From Ochrobactrum vermis (GTDB taxonomy: Bacteria > Pseudomonadota > Alphaproteobacteria > Rhizobiales > Rhizobiaceae), in assembly GCF_002975205.1 (NCBI RefSeq), contig NZ_PCOC01000002.1, positions 566,001-630,000 on the forward strand: a DNA stretch of 64,000 nt, read 5' to 3'. This document shows, piece after piece, positions 9,284 to 17,247 of the stretch. Made by a program: the position numbers and the translations under genes. Position 1 is the first letter of the stretch, and every line of letters starts with the position of its first letter. Below the pieces are notes generated by a model. The model worked only from the letters and a program-made list of their open reading frames with translations, was not told where the DNA came from and ran no database searches.

Positions 9284-10350
9284 CCCTTGGACAACACCTT
9301 GCGGACAATATCGGCAATGGCTGCGCTATGGTCGAGCGGCATTATCGCATTGGAAATTTGGCCGCTGCACACCGCATCGCGGACCGCTTTGGCTTGAAAT
9401 TGCAGCCCGTTGCCGGAAAAAGTGCAGGTTTCGAGTGTACGACCTGGCAGGGGCAGGCGGTTCATGATTTTGCCTATAAAGCCTTTAGCGCCATTTGGCC
9501 CCAGCGACGACCGCGCGGCAAAAGCAGAAAACAGGGTTAGTCTTTGAGCCTTCAGAAATGGCGCGTGGATCAGAATCGTGCCTTTGGTTCCCTCGATCAG
9601 CATCTGATTGTCGCCGTCACGGTCGAAGCCGCAGGAGAGGCTGGCTATGGCACCCGGCCAGCCGAGCTGGAATTCGGTGCGCATGTCGACGCCGCTCCTG
9701 GCGCGCTGCCAGCGACCGTCGACATGATCCGGCAGACCTAAAAAATACAACGCCAGCGAAACCGGATAGACGCCGAGATCGAATGCCGCGCCGCCGCCGA
9801 GTTCCGGACTGAAGAACCGGTTTTGCGGATCGTACGCACGGATATAGGAAAGATCGGCTTCGATACGCGTCACAGCGCCGATGCGGCCGCTGTCGATATG
9901 CTGCTTTGCCGCCCGGATCGCTGGCAGAAAGCGGCTCCACATGGCTTCCATGGCGAAAATGTTCTTCGCCTTGGCGGCAGCCTCGATCTGTCTTGCGCCA
10001 GCGGCATCCAGCGAAAGCGGCTTCTCGATCAGGCATGGTTTGCCCGCTGCGATTGTCTGCATGGCTTGCAGGACATGCATGGCGCTCGGCGTCGCAATAT
10101 AGACGGCATCGATATCCGGGTCGGAGAGAAATGCACCTGAATCGCCGAACGCCTTATCGGCGCCGATGCGTCGGCGGAATGTTTCGGCGGTTTCGCTCGT
10201 ACGTGAGCAGACTGCAGTGATGCGCATTCCGGTGCTGGCCTGAATATCGGTGGCAAAGGCGGCAGCTATCGTGCCTGTGCCCCAAATTCCCCAGCGAAAA
10301 TCTGTCTTTGTCTGCCTGTCGCGATTCACGTGCTTGCCCCGCATCTTCAT
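9280..10350 (-). CDS. Gfo/Idh/MocA family oxidoreductase (second copy)
   Basis: A 356-residue NAD(P)-dependent dehydrogenase. RWGIWGTGTIAAAFATDI near residue 20 is the Rossmann loop; CLIEKPLSLDAAGA near residue 105 holds the EKP motif, and GGGAAFDLGVYPVSLALYFL the C-terminal domain signature with the Asp and Tyr usual in the active site. It resembles dehydrogenases acting on cyclic sugars or trans-dihydrodiols more than the neighbour at 8147, to which it is only distantly similar, so this is not a recent duplication. The first residues are basic and non-conserved; GTG 10329 is an alternative start. Transcribed toward the polysaccharide genes. Confidence 0.82.
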   Translation of the reverse strand: MKMRGKHVNRDRQTKTDFRWGIWGTGTIAAAFATDIQASTGMRITAVCSRTSETAETFRRRIGADKAFGDSGAFLSDPDIDAVYIATPSAMHVLQAMQTIAAGKPCLIEKPLSLDAAGARQIEAAAKAKNIFAMEAMWSRFLPAIRAAKQHIDSGRIGAVTRIEADLSYIRAYDPQNRFFSPELGGGAAFDLGVYPVSLALYFLGLPDHVDGRWQRARSGVDMRTEFQLGWPGAIASLSCGFDRDGDNQMLIEGTKGTILIHAPFLKAQRLTLFSAFAARSSLGPNGAKGFIGKIMNRLPLPGRTLETCTFSGNGLQFQAKAVRDAVCSGQISNAIMPLDHSAAIADIVRKVLSKG

Positions 10351-10420
10351 ACAGGTGCTATATAACCCATGTAATGCGGCTAACGAAGTTTGTTTATCCT
10401 GTCAGGGGAGAGGGGACGTG

Positions 10421-10963
10421 ATGCGTGGATTTGTCGTTGCTGTGGCGCAGGATGGCGAGCACCGTTTTTCCAAACAGGTCGTGCCGGAAATCTGCATCGT
10501 CACGGGGCTGGGCGTCGAAGGCGATGCGCATCAGGGCGTGACCGTGAAGCACCGTTCACGCGTGCGGGCCGACCCGACGCAACCCAATCTGCGACAGGTG
10601 CATCTCATTCATGCCGAACTGTTCGATGAGCTTGCCGAAAAGGGTTTTGACGTCGCGCCTGCCGATCTTGGCGAGAACGTCACCACACGCGGTGTCGATC
10701 TTCTGGGGCTGCCGCAGGGCGCTTTGATCAGGATTGGTGACGAGGTCGTTCTGGAAACAACGGGCCTGCGCAACCCTTGCGCCCAGATAGAGAATTTCCA
10801 GACCGGACTTCTCAATGCCGTACTGGATCGCACGCCGGATGGCGAACTTGTCCGCAAGTCGGGCATCATGACCATCGTTCTTTCAGGCGGCACGGTGAAG
10901 GCGGATGATGCGATAGTCGTCGAATTGCCGCCGCTTCCGCATCGCAAGCTGGAGCGGGTGTGA
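10421..10963 (+). CDS. MOSC domain protein (YiiM-like)
   Basis: A 180-residue beta-rich protein made almost wholly of a MOSC domain, the fold shared with the C-terminus of molybdenum cofactor sulfurases and thought to handle sulfur for metal cofactors. The conserved cysteine lies in GLRNPCAQIENFQ near residue 120, and GVEGDAHQG near residue 30 is the N-terminal signature. ATG 10421 follows a very strong purine tract (AGGGGAGAGGGG). It is divergent from the oxidoreductase at 9280-10350 by about 70 bases. The substrate of small stand-alone MOSC proteins is generally unknown. Confidence 0.85.
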   Translation: MRGFVVAVAQDGEHRFSKQVVPEICIVTGLGVEGDAHQGVTVKHRSRVRADPTQPNLRQVHLIHAELFDELAEKGFDVAPADLGENVTTRGVDLLGLPQGALIRIGDEVVLETTGLRNPCAQIENFQTGLLNAVLDRTPDGELVRKSGIMTIVLSGGTVKADDAIVVELPPLPHRKLERV

Positions 10964-11223
10964 AACTCGCAAAATACAGGCTTTCGGGGTGAGCTAACCG
11001 ATTTAGCGAAGTGCTTGCCCAGGCAAAACCCGTGATTTCGTCAGGGGAGGTCTATCAACTTTGTGTCATATGCCCTAGATCATCCAACAATAGGATACAG
11101 ATTGACATGCGCTGTTGCCGAAATCCGGCTGCAGCCTATTCTTATCGGTTCGGCTTGTCGGCGTTCGATGTTCTGCATGTGTCTAGACGACGGCCGGTCG
11201 GTTGCATTTCTGAAGGGCACAAA
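10964..11223. other. Intergenic gap with the gnd promoter region
   Basis: This 260-bp gap between the MOSC gene and gnd has no supported gene. It reads through in one frame only as a low-quality upstream extension of gnd. A TTGACA at about 11101-11106 is the only good -35-like hexamer seen; no matching -10 was found 16-18 bases away, so no promoter is placed. Confidence 0.35.
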
Positions 11224-12633
11224 ATGGAAAAAGCAGATATCGGAATGGTCGGCCTTGGCGTCATGGGCTCCAACCTGGCACTGAACATAGCCGAGAAAGG
11301 CTACACGGTAGCTGTCTACGACCGTGATGAGCCCGTGCTGAAAGCCTTCATCGAAAAGGCTGGCCCGCTGCGCGACAAGATCATTCCTTGCCCCACTTTC
11401 GAGGATCTGGCTGCCAATATACGCAAACCGCGTCCGATCATCTTCCTCATCAAGGCAGGCGCTCCCGTCGATGCTGAAACCACCCGCCTCAAGACCTATC
11501 TTGAGAAGGGCGATATCATGATCGACGCTGGTAATTCCGATTATCGCGATACGGTGCGCCGTCTGAAGGCACTTGGTCCCAACGACCCGACCTTTGTCGG
11601 CATGGGTGTTTCCGGCGGTGCGGAAGGCGCACGCCATGGCCCGTCGATGATGGTCGGCGGTACCGAGGAAGCCTATGACCGCATTGCGCCGATCCTGCTT
11701 GCTGCCGCCGCCAAGTTCAAGGACGAGCCGTGCTGTGCGCTGGTCGGGCCGGATGGTGCCGGTCATTTCGTCAAGACGATCCACAACGGCATCGAATATG
11801 CCGACATGCAGATGATCGCCGAAATCTACGGCATCCTGCGCGACGGTCTCGGACTTTCGGCCCCGGCTATCGGCGATGTGTTCGAGAAGTGGAACGAAGG
11901 CCCGCTCAACTCCTATCTGATCGAAATCACCGCCAAGGTGCTGAAGGCGACAGACCCGGAGACAGGCAAGGCGATGGTCGACATGATTCTCGACGAAGCC
12001 GGTCAGAAGGGCACGGGCCGCTGGGCGGCCATCGAGGCGCAGATGCTCGGCGTTCCGGCAACGGCAATCGAAGCCGCAGTTGCGGCCCGTTCGCTGTCCT
12101 CGCTGAAGGCCACGCGTGAACTTGCTGCAAAGGCCTACAAGCCGGGTCCGCGCAGCCTCGACGTTTCCGATCAGGCAAAATTCCTCGCCGATCTCGAGCA
12201 TGGTCTGCTTGCTGGCAAGATCGCTGCCTATGCCCAAGGCTTCGCGGTGATGGAAGCTGCTTCACAGGAACACGGCTGGAACATTCCGCTTGCCGAAACC
12301 GCCCGTATCTGGCGCGCAGGCTGCATCATTCGTTCGCAGCTTCTGGACGATATCGCTCATGCCTTCGAAGACAGCGAAAGCCGCAACCTGCTGCTCGCAC
12401 CTGCTTTCGTTGAGCGTATGAGCAAGGCTTCCAAGGGCCTTCGGCAGATCGTCGCCAAGGCGGCGCTCACGGGCTTGCCTCTGCCTGCACTCGGCTCAGC
12501 GCTCAGCTATTTCGACAGCTTCACGCAGGCGCTCGGCACCGCCAATCTCATTCAGGGTCAGCGCGATTTCTTCGGTTCGCATGGCTTCAAGCGCATAGAT
12601 AAGGACGGAGATTTCCACGGTCCCTGGGGCTGA
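11224..12633 (+). CDS. gnd: 6-phosphogluconate dehydrogenase, decarboxylating
   Basis: Oxidises 6-phosphogluconate to ribulose 5-phosphate with release of CO2 and NADPH in the oxidative pentose phosphate pathway. At 469 residues it is a normal long-form enzyme. GMVGLGVMGSNLALNIAEKG is the N-terminal dinucleotide loop with the GxGxMGxN signature; HFVKTIHNGIEYADMQMI near residue 185 holds the catalytic Lys and substrate-binding residues. ATG 11224 has GAAGGG upstream and matches the family N-terminus; the open frame extends about 70 codons further left but is low-quality sequence. A strong terminator follows. In Brucella, as I recall, gnd lies near the same ABC transporter genes on chromosome II. 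Confidence 0.96.
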   Translation: MEKADIGMVGLGVMGSNLALNIAEKGYTVAVYDRDEPVLKAFIEKAGPLRDKIIPCPTFEDLAANIRKPRPIIFLIKAGAPVDAETTRLKTYLEKGDIMIDAGNSDYRDTVRRLKALGPNDPTFVGMGVSGGAEGARHGPSMMVGGTEEAYDRIAPILLAAAAKFKDEPCCALVGPDGAGHFVKTIHNGIEYADMQMIAEIYGILRDGLGLSAPAIGDVFEKWNEGPLNSYLIEITAKVLKATDPETGKAMVDMILDEAGQKGTGRWAAIEAQMLGVPATAIEAAVAARSLSSLKATRELAAKAYKPGPRSLDVSDQAKFLADLEHGLLAGKIAAYAQGFAVMEAASQEHGWNIPLAETARIWRAGCIIRSQLLDDIAHAFEDSESRNLLLAPAFVERMSKASKGLRQIVAKAALTGLPLPALGSALSYFDSFTQALGTANLIQGQRDFFGSHGFKRIDKDGDFHGPWG

Positions 12634-12660
12634 TATCTTTCGGCCCCTCCAGCATAGGCT

Positions 12661-12682
12661 CGAAAATCGAAATCGATTTTCG
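12661..12682. repeat. Short palindrome CGAAAATCG / CGATTTTCG
   Basis: A nine-base dyad (12661-12669 with 12674-12682) directly downstream of gnd. It is the same type of module as the ten-base dyad at 58071-58095, where CTGAAAATCG pairs with CGATTTTCAG, so it appears to belong to the dispersed mosaic repeat family. It has no T-run of its own. Confidence 0.6.
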
Positions 12683-12728
12683 GAACGTCATGAGCCGAAA
12701 TCTCATCAGCCCGTCGCGCACGTCATCA

Positions 12729-12759
12729 AGAAAAAGCCGCCCCTCGGGCGGCTTTTTCT
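12729..12759. terminator. Strong bidirectional intrinsic terminator
   Basis: A 14-bp perfect stem: AGAAAAAGCCGCCC pairs with GGGCGGCTTTTTCT around a three-base CTC loop. It is flanked by A-runs on the left and T-runs on the right, so it works in both directions. It lies between the convergent gnd (rightward) and the ABC transporter operon (leftward, ending at 12763). Confidence 0.92.
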
Positions 12760-12762
12760 GTT

Positions 12763-13824
12763 TTAATCCGCCAGCACCAGCAGATCGTGCGAGGCGAAGT
12801 GCACCGTCACCTTGTCGCCGCGCTGCGGTGGCGGCTGGGTCGGATCGTTGAATGTATCGAACGAAAGCCGGTTCTTGCCGAGCGTCACACGCGTGCGGAT
12901 GACGGAGCCGAGGAAGTGTACGTCATCGATGGTCGCTTCCAGCGAGGTGTCGTGGCTCTTGCGTGCTTCAAGGCTGACCGCTTCCGGGCGCAAGGCCAGC
13001 GTCAGCGGCTTACCCTTCGGATGATGGTCGAGTTTTTCCTGCACGGTGATGGTGCGGCCGTCGAGCTCGATACTGTTCCTGCCCGGTTCGCTGACCGAGG
13101 CTTCCAGCATGTTGAGGGTGCCGACGAAGGACGCCACGAAGCGCGAGGCAGGGCGGTTGTAAATGTCGAACGGCGAGCCGATCTGGTCGGCACGGCCTTC
13201 ATGCATGACCACGATGCGGTCGGAGATCGACAACGCTTCTTCCTGGTCATGGGTGACGAAGACGGTCGTAATGCCGAGCTTCTGCTGAATGGCGCGGATT
13301 TCTTCGCGCAAGGATATGCGGATTTTCGCATCGAGTGCCGATAGCGGCTCGTCGAGCAGAAGAACTTGCGGCTTTGTGGCCAACGCACGGGCAAGTGCGA
13401 CGCGCTGCTGCTGGCCGCCGGACATCTGATAAGGATAACGATCCGCCAGATGGTCGAGGCGGATGAGGCCGAGCATTTCCTTCACCGTGGCGTCGATTTC
13501 CGCCTTCGGCTTCCCGGCAACGCGCAGGCCGAACGAAACATTCTGCGCCACCGTCATGTTGGGAAACAGCGCATAAGCCTGAAACACCATGCCGATATTG
13601 CGCTGGTTCGGCTTCAGATCCACCACATCCTTGCCGTTGATTTCGATGGCGCCGCTATCGGGTCCCTCGAAACCGGCGATCATGCGAAGAACGGTTGTCT
13701 TGCCGCAGCCCGAAGGGCCGAGGAAGGAGACGAACTCGCCCTTCTCTACGGCGAGGTTGAAATCGTGGACGACGGTATTGGCGCCGAAGCTCTTTTTCAG
13801 GTTTTTGATGTTGAGAAAAGCCAT
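12763..13824 (-). CDS. ABC transporter ATP-binding protein (PotA/FbpC type)
   Basis: Cytosolic ATPase of an importer, 353 residues. Walker A is GPSGCGKTTVL near residue 36, the Q-loop AYALFPNMTV, the signature MSGGQQQRVALARAL, Walker B VLLLDEPLSALD and the switch His in VFVTHDQEEALSI. Residues 240-353 form an OB-fold regulatory domain (TOBE), as in polyamine and iron transporters. It is last in a leftward operon of binding protein, two permeases and ATPase. The family includes polyamine, Fe(III), 2-aminoethylphosphonate and sugar systems, so the substrate is open. Confidence 0.92.
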   Translation of the reverse strand: MAFLNIKNLKKSFGANTVVHDFNLAVEKGEFVSFLGPSGCGKTTVLRMIAGFEGPDSGAIEINGKDVVDLKPNQRNIGMVFQAYALFPNMTVAQNVSFGLRVAGKPKAEIDATVKEMLGLIRLDHLADRYPYQMSGGQQQRVALARALATKPQVLLLDEPLSALDAKIRISLREEIRAIQQKLGITTVFVTHDQEEALSISDRIVVMHEGRADQIGSPFDIYNRPASRFVASFVGTLNMLEASVSEPGRNSIELDGRTITVQEKLDHHPKGKPLTLALRPEAVSLEARKSHDTSLEATIDDVHFLGSVIRTRVTLGKNRLSFDTFNDPTQPPPQRGDKVTVHFASHDLLVLAD

Positions 13825-13829
13825 GAATG

Positions 13830-14633
13830 TTACCCGGCGGTTGTCTTGAATTTATTGAGGCGCGAGACGAGCTGCAGCATGATGATGCTGAGCCACGTGA
13901 TGCCAAACGAAATGATCGCCAGCGCCGAAGGTTCGTAGGCTCGGTTCGCGCCGACCAGTTGGAGATAGGGACCGAAGGCCGGACGATTCAAAAGCGAGGC
14001 CAGCGTGAATTCACCGATGACGATGGCGAATGTGATGAAGGCACCGCTCATCACGCCGGAGATCACGTTCGGGAAAATCACCTTGAACATGATGCGACCC
14101 CAGCCCGCACCGAGGCTTTGGGCTGCTTCCGTCAGCGTATTGACGTCGATGGTGCGCATCGCCGTATCGACGGCGCGATACATATAAGGCAGTGACAGTG
14201 TCATGTAACCGAACATCAAGAGCAGGTCGGTTGCGCGCGTCGATGCGGTGAACGGCAGCCACGACGACGAGTTATAGATGCGCAGATAGCCGAACACGAT
14301 GACGATTGCCGGGATCACCAGCGGCATCAGCGTGATGAATTCCATCACTGGGCGCAATTGCGGCAGGCGCAGGCGAACCCAATAGGCAGTTGGCACCACC
14401 AGCAGTACACCGAAAATGATGGTCAGCAGGCCAAGCAGGATCGAATAACCGAAAGTCGCCTGGAAATTCGGATCTGCGAACACCACCCGATAGGCATCAA
14501 AGGAATATTCGCCGCGCCGCATGCGCAGCGAAAATTCGAACGTGCCGATCAGCGGGACGAGGAAGTAGATCGCGCCGATCAGGAAGGCAATCCAGGCGCC
14601 GATCTTCTGGGCGTTAAAGCCTTTCTTTTTCAT
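13830..14633 (-). CDS. ABC transporter permease (PotC/FbpB-like)
   Basis: Inner-membrane permease of 267 residues with six predicted helices. The EAA loop, which docks on the ATPase, is EAAQSLGAGWGRIMFKVIFP near residue 175. ATG 14633 overlaps the previous stop as ATGA with GAGG upstream; a GTG three codons earlier is possible. It starts MKKKGFNAQKIG, a basic cytosolic tail. Five bases separate its stop from the ATPase start. It pairs with the permease at 14630-15520. Confidence 0.9.
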   Translation of the reverse strand: MKKKGFNAQKIGAWIAFLIGAIYFLVPLIGTFEFSLRMRRGEYSFDAYRVVFADPNFQATFGYSILLGLLTIIFGVLLVVPTAYWVRLRLPQLRPVMEFITLMPLVIPAIVIVFGYLRIYNSSSWLPFTASTRATDLLLMFGYMTLSLPYMYRAVDTAMRTIDVNTLTEAAQSLGAGWGRIMFKVIFPNVISGVMSGAFITFAIVIGEFTLASLLNRPAFGPYLQLVGANRAYEPSALAIISFGITWLSIIMLQLVSRLNKFKTTAG

Positions 14634-15520
14634 CGCTGCCACCTCTCGGCGCGCATGCGCAGCCAGATATAGATGAGGTTGGAAACACCTGTAATGACGA
14701 TCATGCCAAGTGCCAGCGCGTAGCCGAGGTTCTGATTATGTAGAACGTCGCCGCGAATCTGGGCATAAAGCAGGATCGGCACGATATTGAGCGAGGACCC
14801 CGTCAATGCGTAGGCGGTTGCGATGGCGCCGAAGGCATTGGCGAACAGCAGAAGCGTCGTGCCGAGCAGGCTCGGCCACAGGATCGGAAAGGCTACCATA
14901 CGCCAATATTGCGCGGTGGTAGCACCCAGAATGGACGATGCCTCGCGCCATTCCTTCTTCAGGCCGTCGAGCGCTGGCGTCAGGATCAGCACCATCAGCG
15001 GTATCTGGAAGAAGAGGTAAGTCAGCGTCAGGCCGAAGAAGGAAAGCAGGTTGAAGCCGGTCGAATAGAGATTGAAGCCGAACCATTCCCTGAGCAGGAT
15101 CGTCACAAAGCCGGTTCGTCCCAGTGTCGCCAGAAAGGCGAAGGCAAGCGGTACGCCCGCGAAGTTCGACGCCACGCCGGAGAAGGTCAGTACCGTAGGG
15201 CGCAACCATGATGGCAGGTTACCGAGAACTACCGCCCAGGCCAGAAAGAACCCGATGATCGCGCCGCCAATGGCCGATGCGAGACTGACCTTGATCGATA
15301 CCCAGTAGGCGCTCATGATTTGCGGCTGGAACAGATCGTTGATGTTCTGGAGAGTGAAGTTTCCGGCCGGGTCCTGAAAGGCGCCGATGATGAGATACAT
15401 CGTCGGCCAGATCAGAAACAAAATGGCGAAGATGAAAAACGGTGTCACGCCAAGCCAGGACAACGGAAGCTGGCGCTTGCGCACTCCGCTGGGGGCTGTT
15501 GTTTCGGCTACTGCACTCAT
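14630..15520 (-). CDS. ABC transporter permease (PotB-like)
   Basis: Inner-membrane permease of 296 residues with about six helices and an extended N-terminus ending in a first helix at GVTPFFIFAILFLIWPTMYL. The EAA motif appears as EASSILGATTAQYWRMVAFP near residue 205. It follows the binding-protein gene after a 259-bp gap that contains a hairpin, a common arrangement that leaves more binding protein than permease. The stop overlaps the second permease start by four bases. Confidence 0.9.
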   Translation of the reverse strand: MSAVAETTAPSGVRKRQLPLSWLGVTPFFIFAILFLIWPTMYLIIGAFQDPAGNFTLQNINDLFQPQIMSAYWVSIKVSLASAIGGAIIGFFLAWAVVLGNLPSWLRPTVLTFSGVASNFAGVPLAFAFLATLGRTGFVTILLREWFGFNLYSTGFNLLSFFGLTLTYLFFQIPLMVLILTPALDGLKKEWREASSILGATTAQYWRMVAFPILWPSLLGTTLLLFANAFGAIATAYALTGSSLNIVPILLYAQIRGDVLHNQNLGYALALGMIVITGVSNLIYIWLRMRAERWQR

Positions 15521-15723
15521 GCGCTCTTTCTTTAGACCGGTTCCCGCCAGAACGGAACTGACAGAACCGTTCCGACTTTTTGTTATTATTTTTTGCGATC
15601 AGCAGGGCTGCCATTCGCCCCTGCTGGAATAGCTGGCACTCTTTCGAACTGCGCATCCTGTTTGCCAAAGAGCATCGCGCCGTTTGGAAAAGAGGACCGG
15701 CGGCACAGATGAAAGCTGGTTTG

Positions 15724-15757
15724 ATATCGCGTCGACCGTGTAAGGCCGACGCGATAT
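15724..15757 (-). terminator. Hairpin between binding-protein and permease genes
   Basis: An 11-bp perfect inverted repeat, ATATCGCGTCG (15724-15734) with CGACGCGATAT (15747-15757), about 20 bases past the binding-protein stop. There is no T-run, so it is more likely an mRNA-stabilising or attenuating stem than a full terminator. The rest of the gap 15521-15723 shows no gene. Confidence 0.55.
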
Positions 15758-15779
15758 GTGTTCGATGCGACAGGCGCGC

Positions 15780-16883
15780 TTACTGCACGTTTGCGCCTAC
15801 GACGCTATCCCATTCTTTGGTAATCGTGGTCTGTGCGGCTTCGATCTGTTCCAGGGTCGGGAAGATAGCCTTTTCATAGGCTGCTGCCGGTGGCAGCTTG
15901 TCCAGCAGTTCCTGCGGGATCTTGCCAGCCTTCGCCATCGCATTGAAGCGGATCGGGTGGCAGTAGCCCTTCAGGTAGCCGAGCTGGCCTTCATCCGAAT
16001 AGATGTGTTCCATCCACAGCTTCGCTGCGTTCGGATGCGGTGCGTAGGCGCTGATTGCCTGAACATACACACCAGCGATAACGCCGGACTTCGGAATGAC
16101 GGTTTCGATTTCCGGGTTGCCCTTGAGCGTGTCGCGGTCGGCGAGCGCATTGTAGTCCCAGCGAACGACGATCGGGGTCGAGCCCTGCGCCAGCGAAGCA
16201 GCCTTGCCGATCACAGGAACGAAATTGCCATTGGCGTTCAGTTCCTTGTAGAATTCGAGGCCCTTCTTGCCTGCTGCTTCACCCGGTTCTGCGCCACGGG
16301 CAATACCGGCGGCATGAACGCCGAGGATGGCCTGTGCCGAAACGCGTGGGTCACCTGCAAGCGCAACGGAGTTTGCGTAGTCGCTCTTGAGGAGGTCTTC
16401 CCAATCCTGTGGGATATCCTTGACGATGTCCTTGTTCACTTCGAAAGCCAGAACGCCGTAATAATCGCCGTACCAATAGCCTTCCGCATCCTTGGCGCTG
16501 TCTGGAATTTCGTCCCAGGTTGCAACCTTGTATGGCTGGATGAGGCCGTCTTTCTTGGCAGATGCGCCGAAGGCAAAGCCGACGTCAATGACGTCAGGAG
16601 CCTGCGGGCCCTTGTTGTCCTTGTTGGCCTTGATGGCTTCGATTTCATCGCCCGAACCGGCGTCAGGGTTCAGTTCGTTGACCTTGAGGCCATACTTGTC
16701 CTTAAAGCTCTTGATGACTTCGCCATAGCCACACCAGTCATGCGGGAGCGCGATGGTGGTCAGTTCGCCTTCTGCCTTGGCAGCGGCGATCAGTTCGGCT
16801 GACGGTTCAGCAGCGGCTATGGAAACCCCGGCAACGGCGATTGCCGTCGAAAGCGACAGCAGACGCGCTGTGTAAGCAAGCAT
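15780..16883 (-). CDS. Periplasmic substrate-binding protein of the ABC importer
   Basis: A 367-residue secreted binding protein. The signal peptide is about residues 1-25 (LLSLSTAIAVAGVSIAAAEP) and the mature protein starts near the AAAEPS region. The body matches the bacterial solute-binding family of polyamine/iron type, with GELTTIALPHDWCGYGEVIK early and PDVIDVGFAFG where such proteins line the ligand pocket. A pair of cysteines (DWCGY near residue 51 and GYCHP near residue 316) might form a disulfide. Expression is probably controlled from the 364-bp upstream gap, which holds several dyads. Ligand not predictable. Confidence 0.88.
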   Translation of the reverse strand: MLAYTARLLSLSTAIAVAGVSIAAAEPSAELIAAAKAEGELTTIALPHDWCGYGEVIKSFKDKYGLKVNELNPDAGSGDEIEAIKANKDNKGPQAPDVIDVGFAFGASAKKDGLIQPYKVATWDEIPDSAKDAEGYWYGDYYGVLAFEVNKDIVKDIPQDWEDLLKSDYANSVALAGDPRVSAQAILGVHAAGIARGAEPGEAAGKKGLEFYKELNANGNFVPVIGKAASLAQGSTPIVVRWDYNALADRDTLKGNPEIETVIPKSGVIAGVYVQAISAYAPHPNAAKLWMEHIYSDEGQLGYLKGYCHPIRFNAMAKAGKIPQELLDKLPPAAAYEKAIFPTLEQIEAAQTTITKEWDSVVGANVQ

Positions 16884-17247
16884 TTTTTGACTCCCCTGTT
16901 TAAGGTCCGGCGAACGCCCCCGGTCGATTCCGGTGCTCGCGCATTCCCGATACCCGCCCTACATGACGGTTGGATGACAGTTTATGGTTTGTCACAAACT
17001 GCCAGCGGCGGAAAGTGAAACACGTTTTCAGGGACTTAGCAATTCATCCGTTAGCGGGAGTACCATTTTTATGACAAGAAATGTGACAGCGAATTCGTCA
17101 CTGTCATAATTCTGCAAGAAGCTTTTCCCTGCGCGACAACGGTTTGTCCCCGCGCGGCATCAATGTCGGATATAGGGGATAAACGAAAATTTCCGAAAGA
17201 TGAGTGAACCCTTTTGAGTTTCGTATGAAGTTGGGAGGCAGGCGAGC
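16884..17247 (-). promoter_or_regulatory. Promoter region of the ABC operon with nested dyads
   Basis: A 364-bp gene-free gap. Two clusters of inverted repeats share TGACA/TGTCA blocks: CAGTTT...AAACTG at 16978-17001, and a larger one at 17069-17109 where TTATGACA pairs with TGTCATAA and GTGAC pairs with GTCAC (dyad centres offset by about three bases). Such dyads suggest operator sites for a dimeric repressor or activator of the operon. The rest of the gap shows no other signal. Confidence 0.45.

Noticed and set aside
11011..11223. Upstream extension of gnd by about 70 codons
   Set aside because: The sequence is Cys/Arg-rich, not family-like, and the ATG at 11224 has a ribosome site and the right N-terminus.
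11080..12237. Long open frame on the - strand opposite gnd
   Set aside because: gnd covers this stretch with full catalytic motifs; the antisense frame has no family features.
15756..16802. Long open frame on the + strand opposite the ABC binding-protein gene
   Set aside because: It is the shadow of a well-supported gene with signal peptide and family motifs; the antisense product has no recognisable motif and no ribosome site.
17083..17101. CRP-like site (TGTGAC...GTCAC)
   Set aside because: The half-sites are 11 bases apart where CRP needs six, and the core does not fit the consensus.
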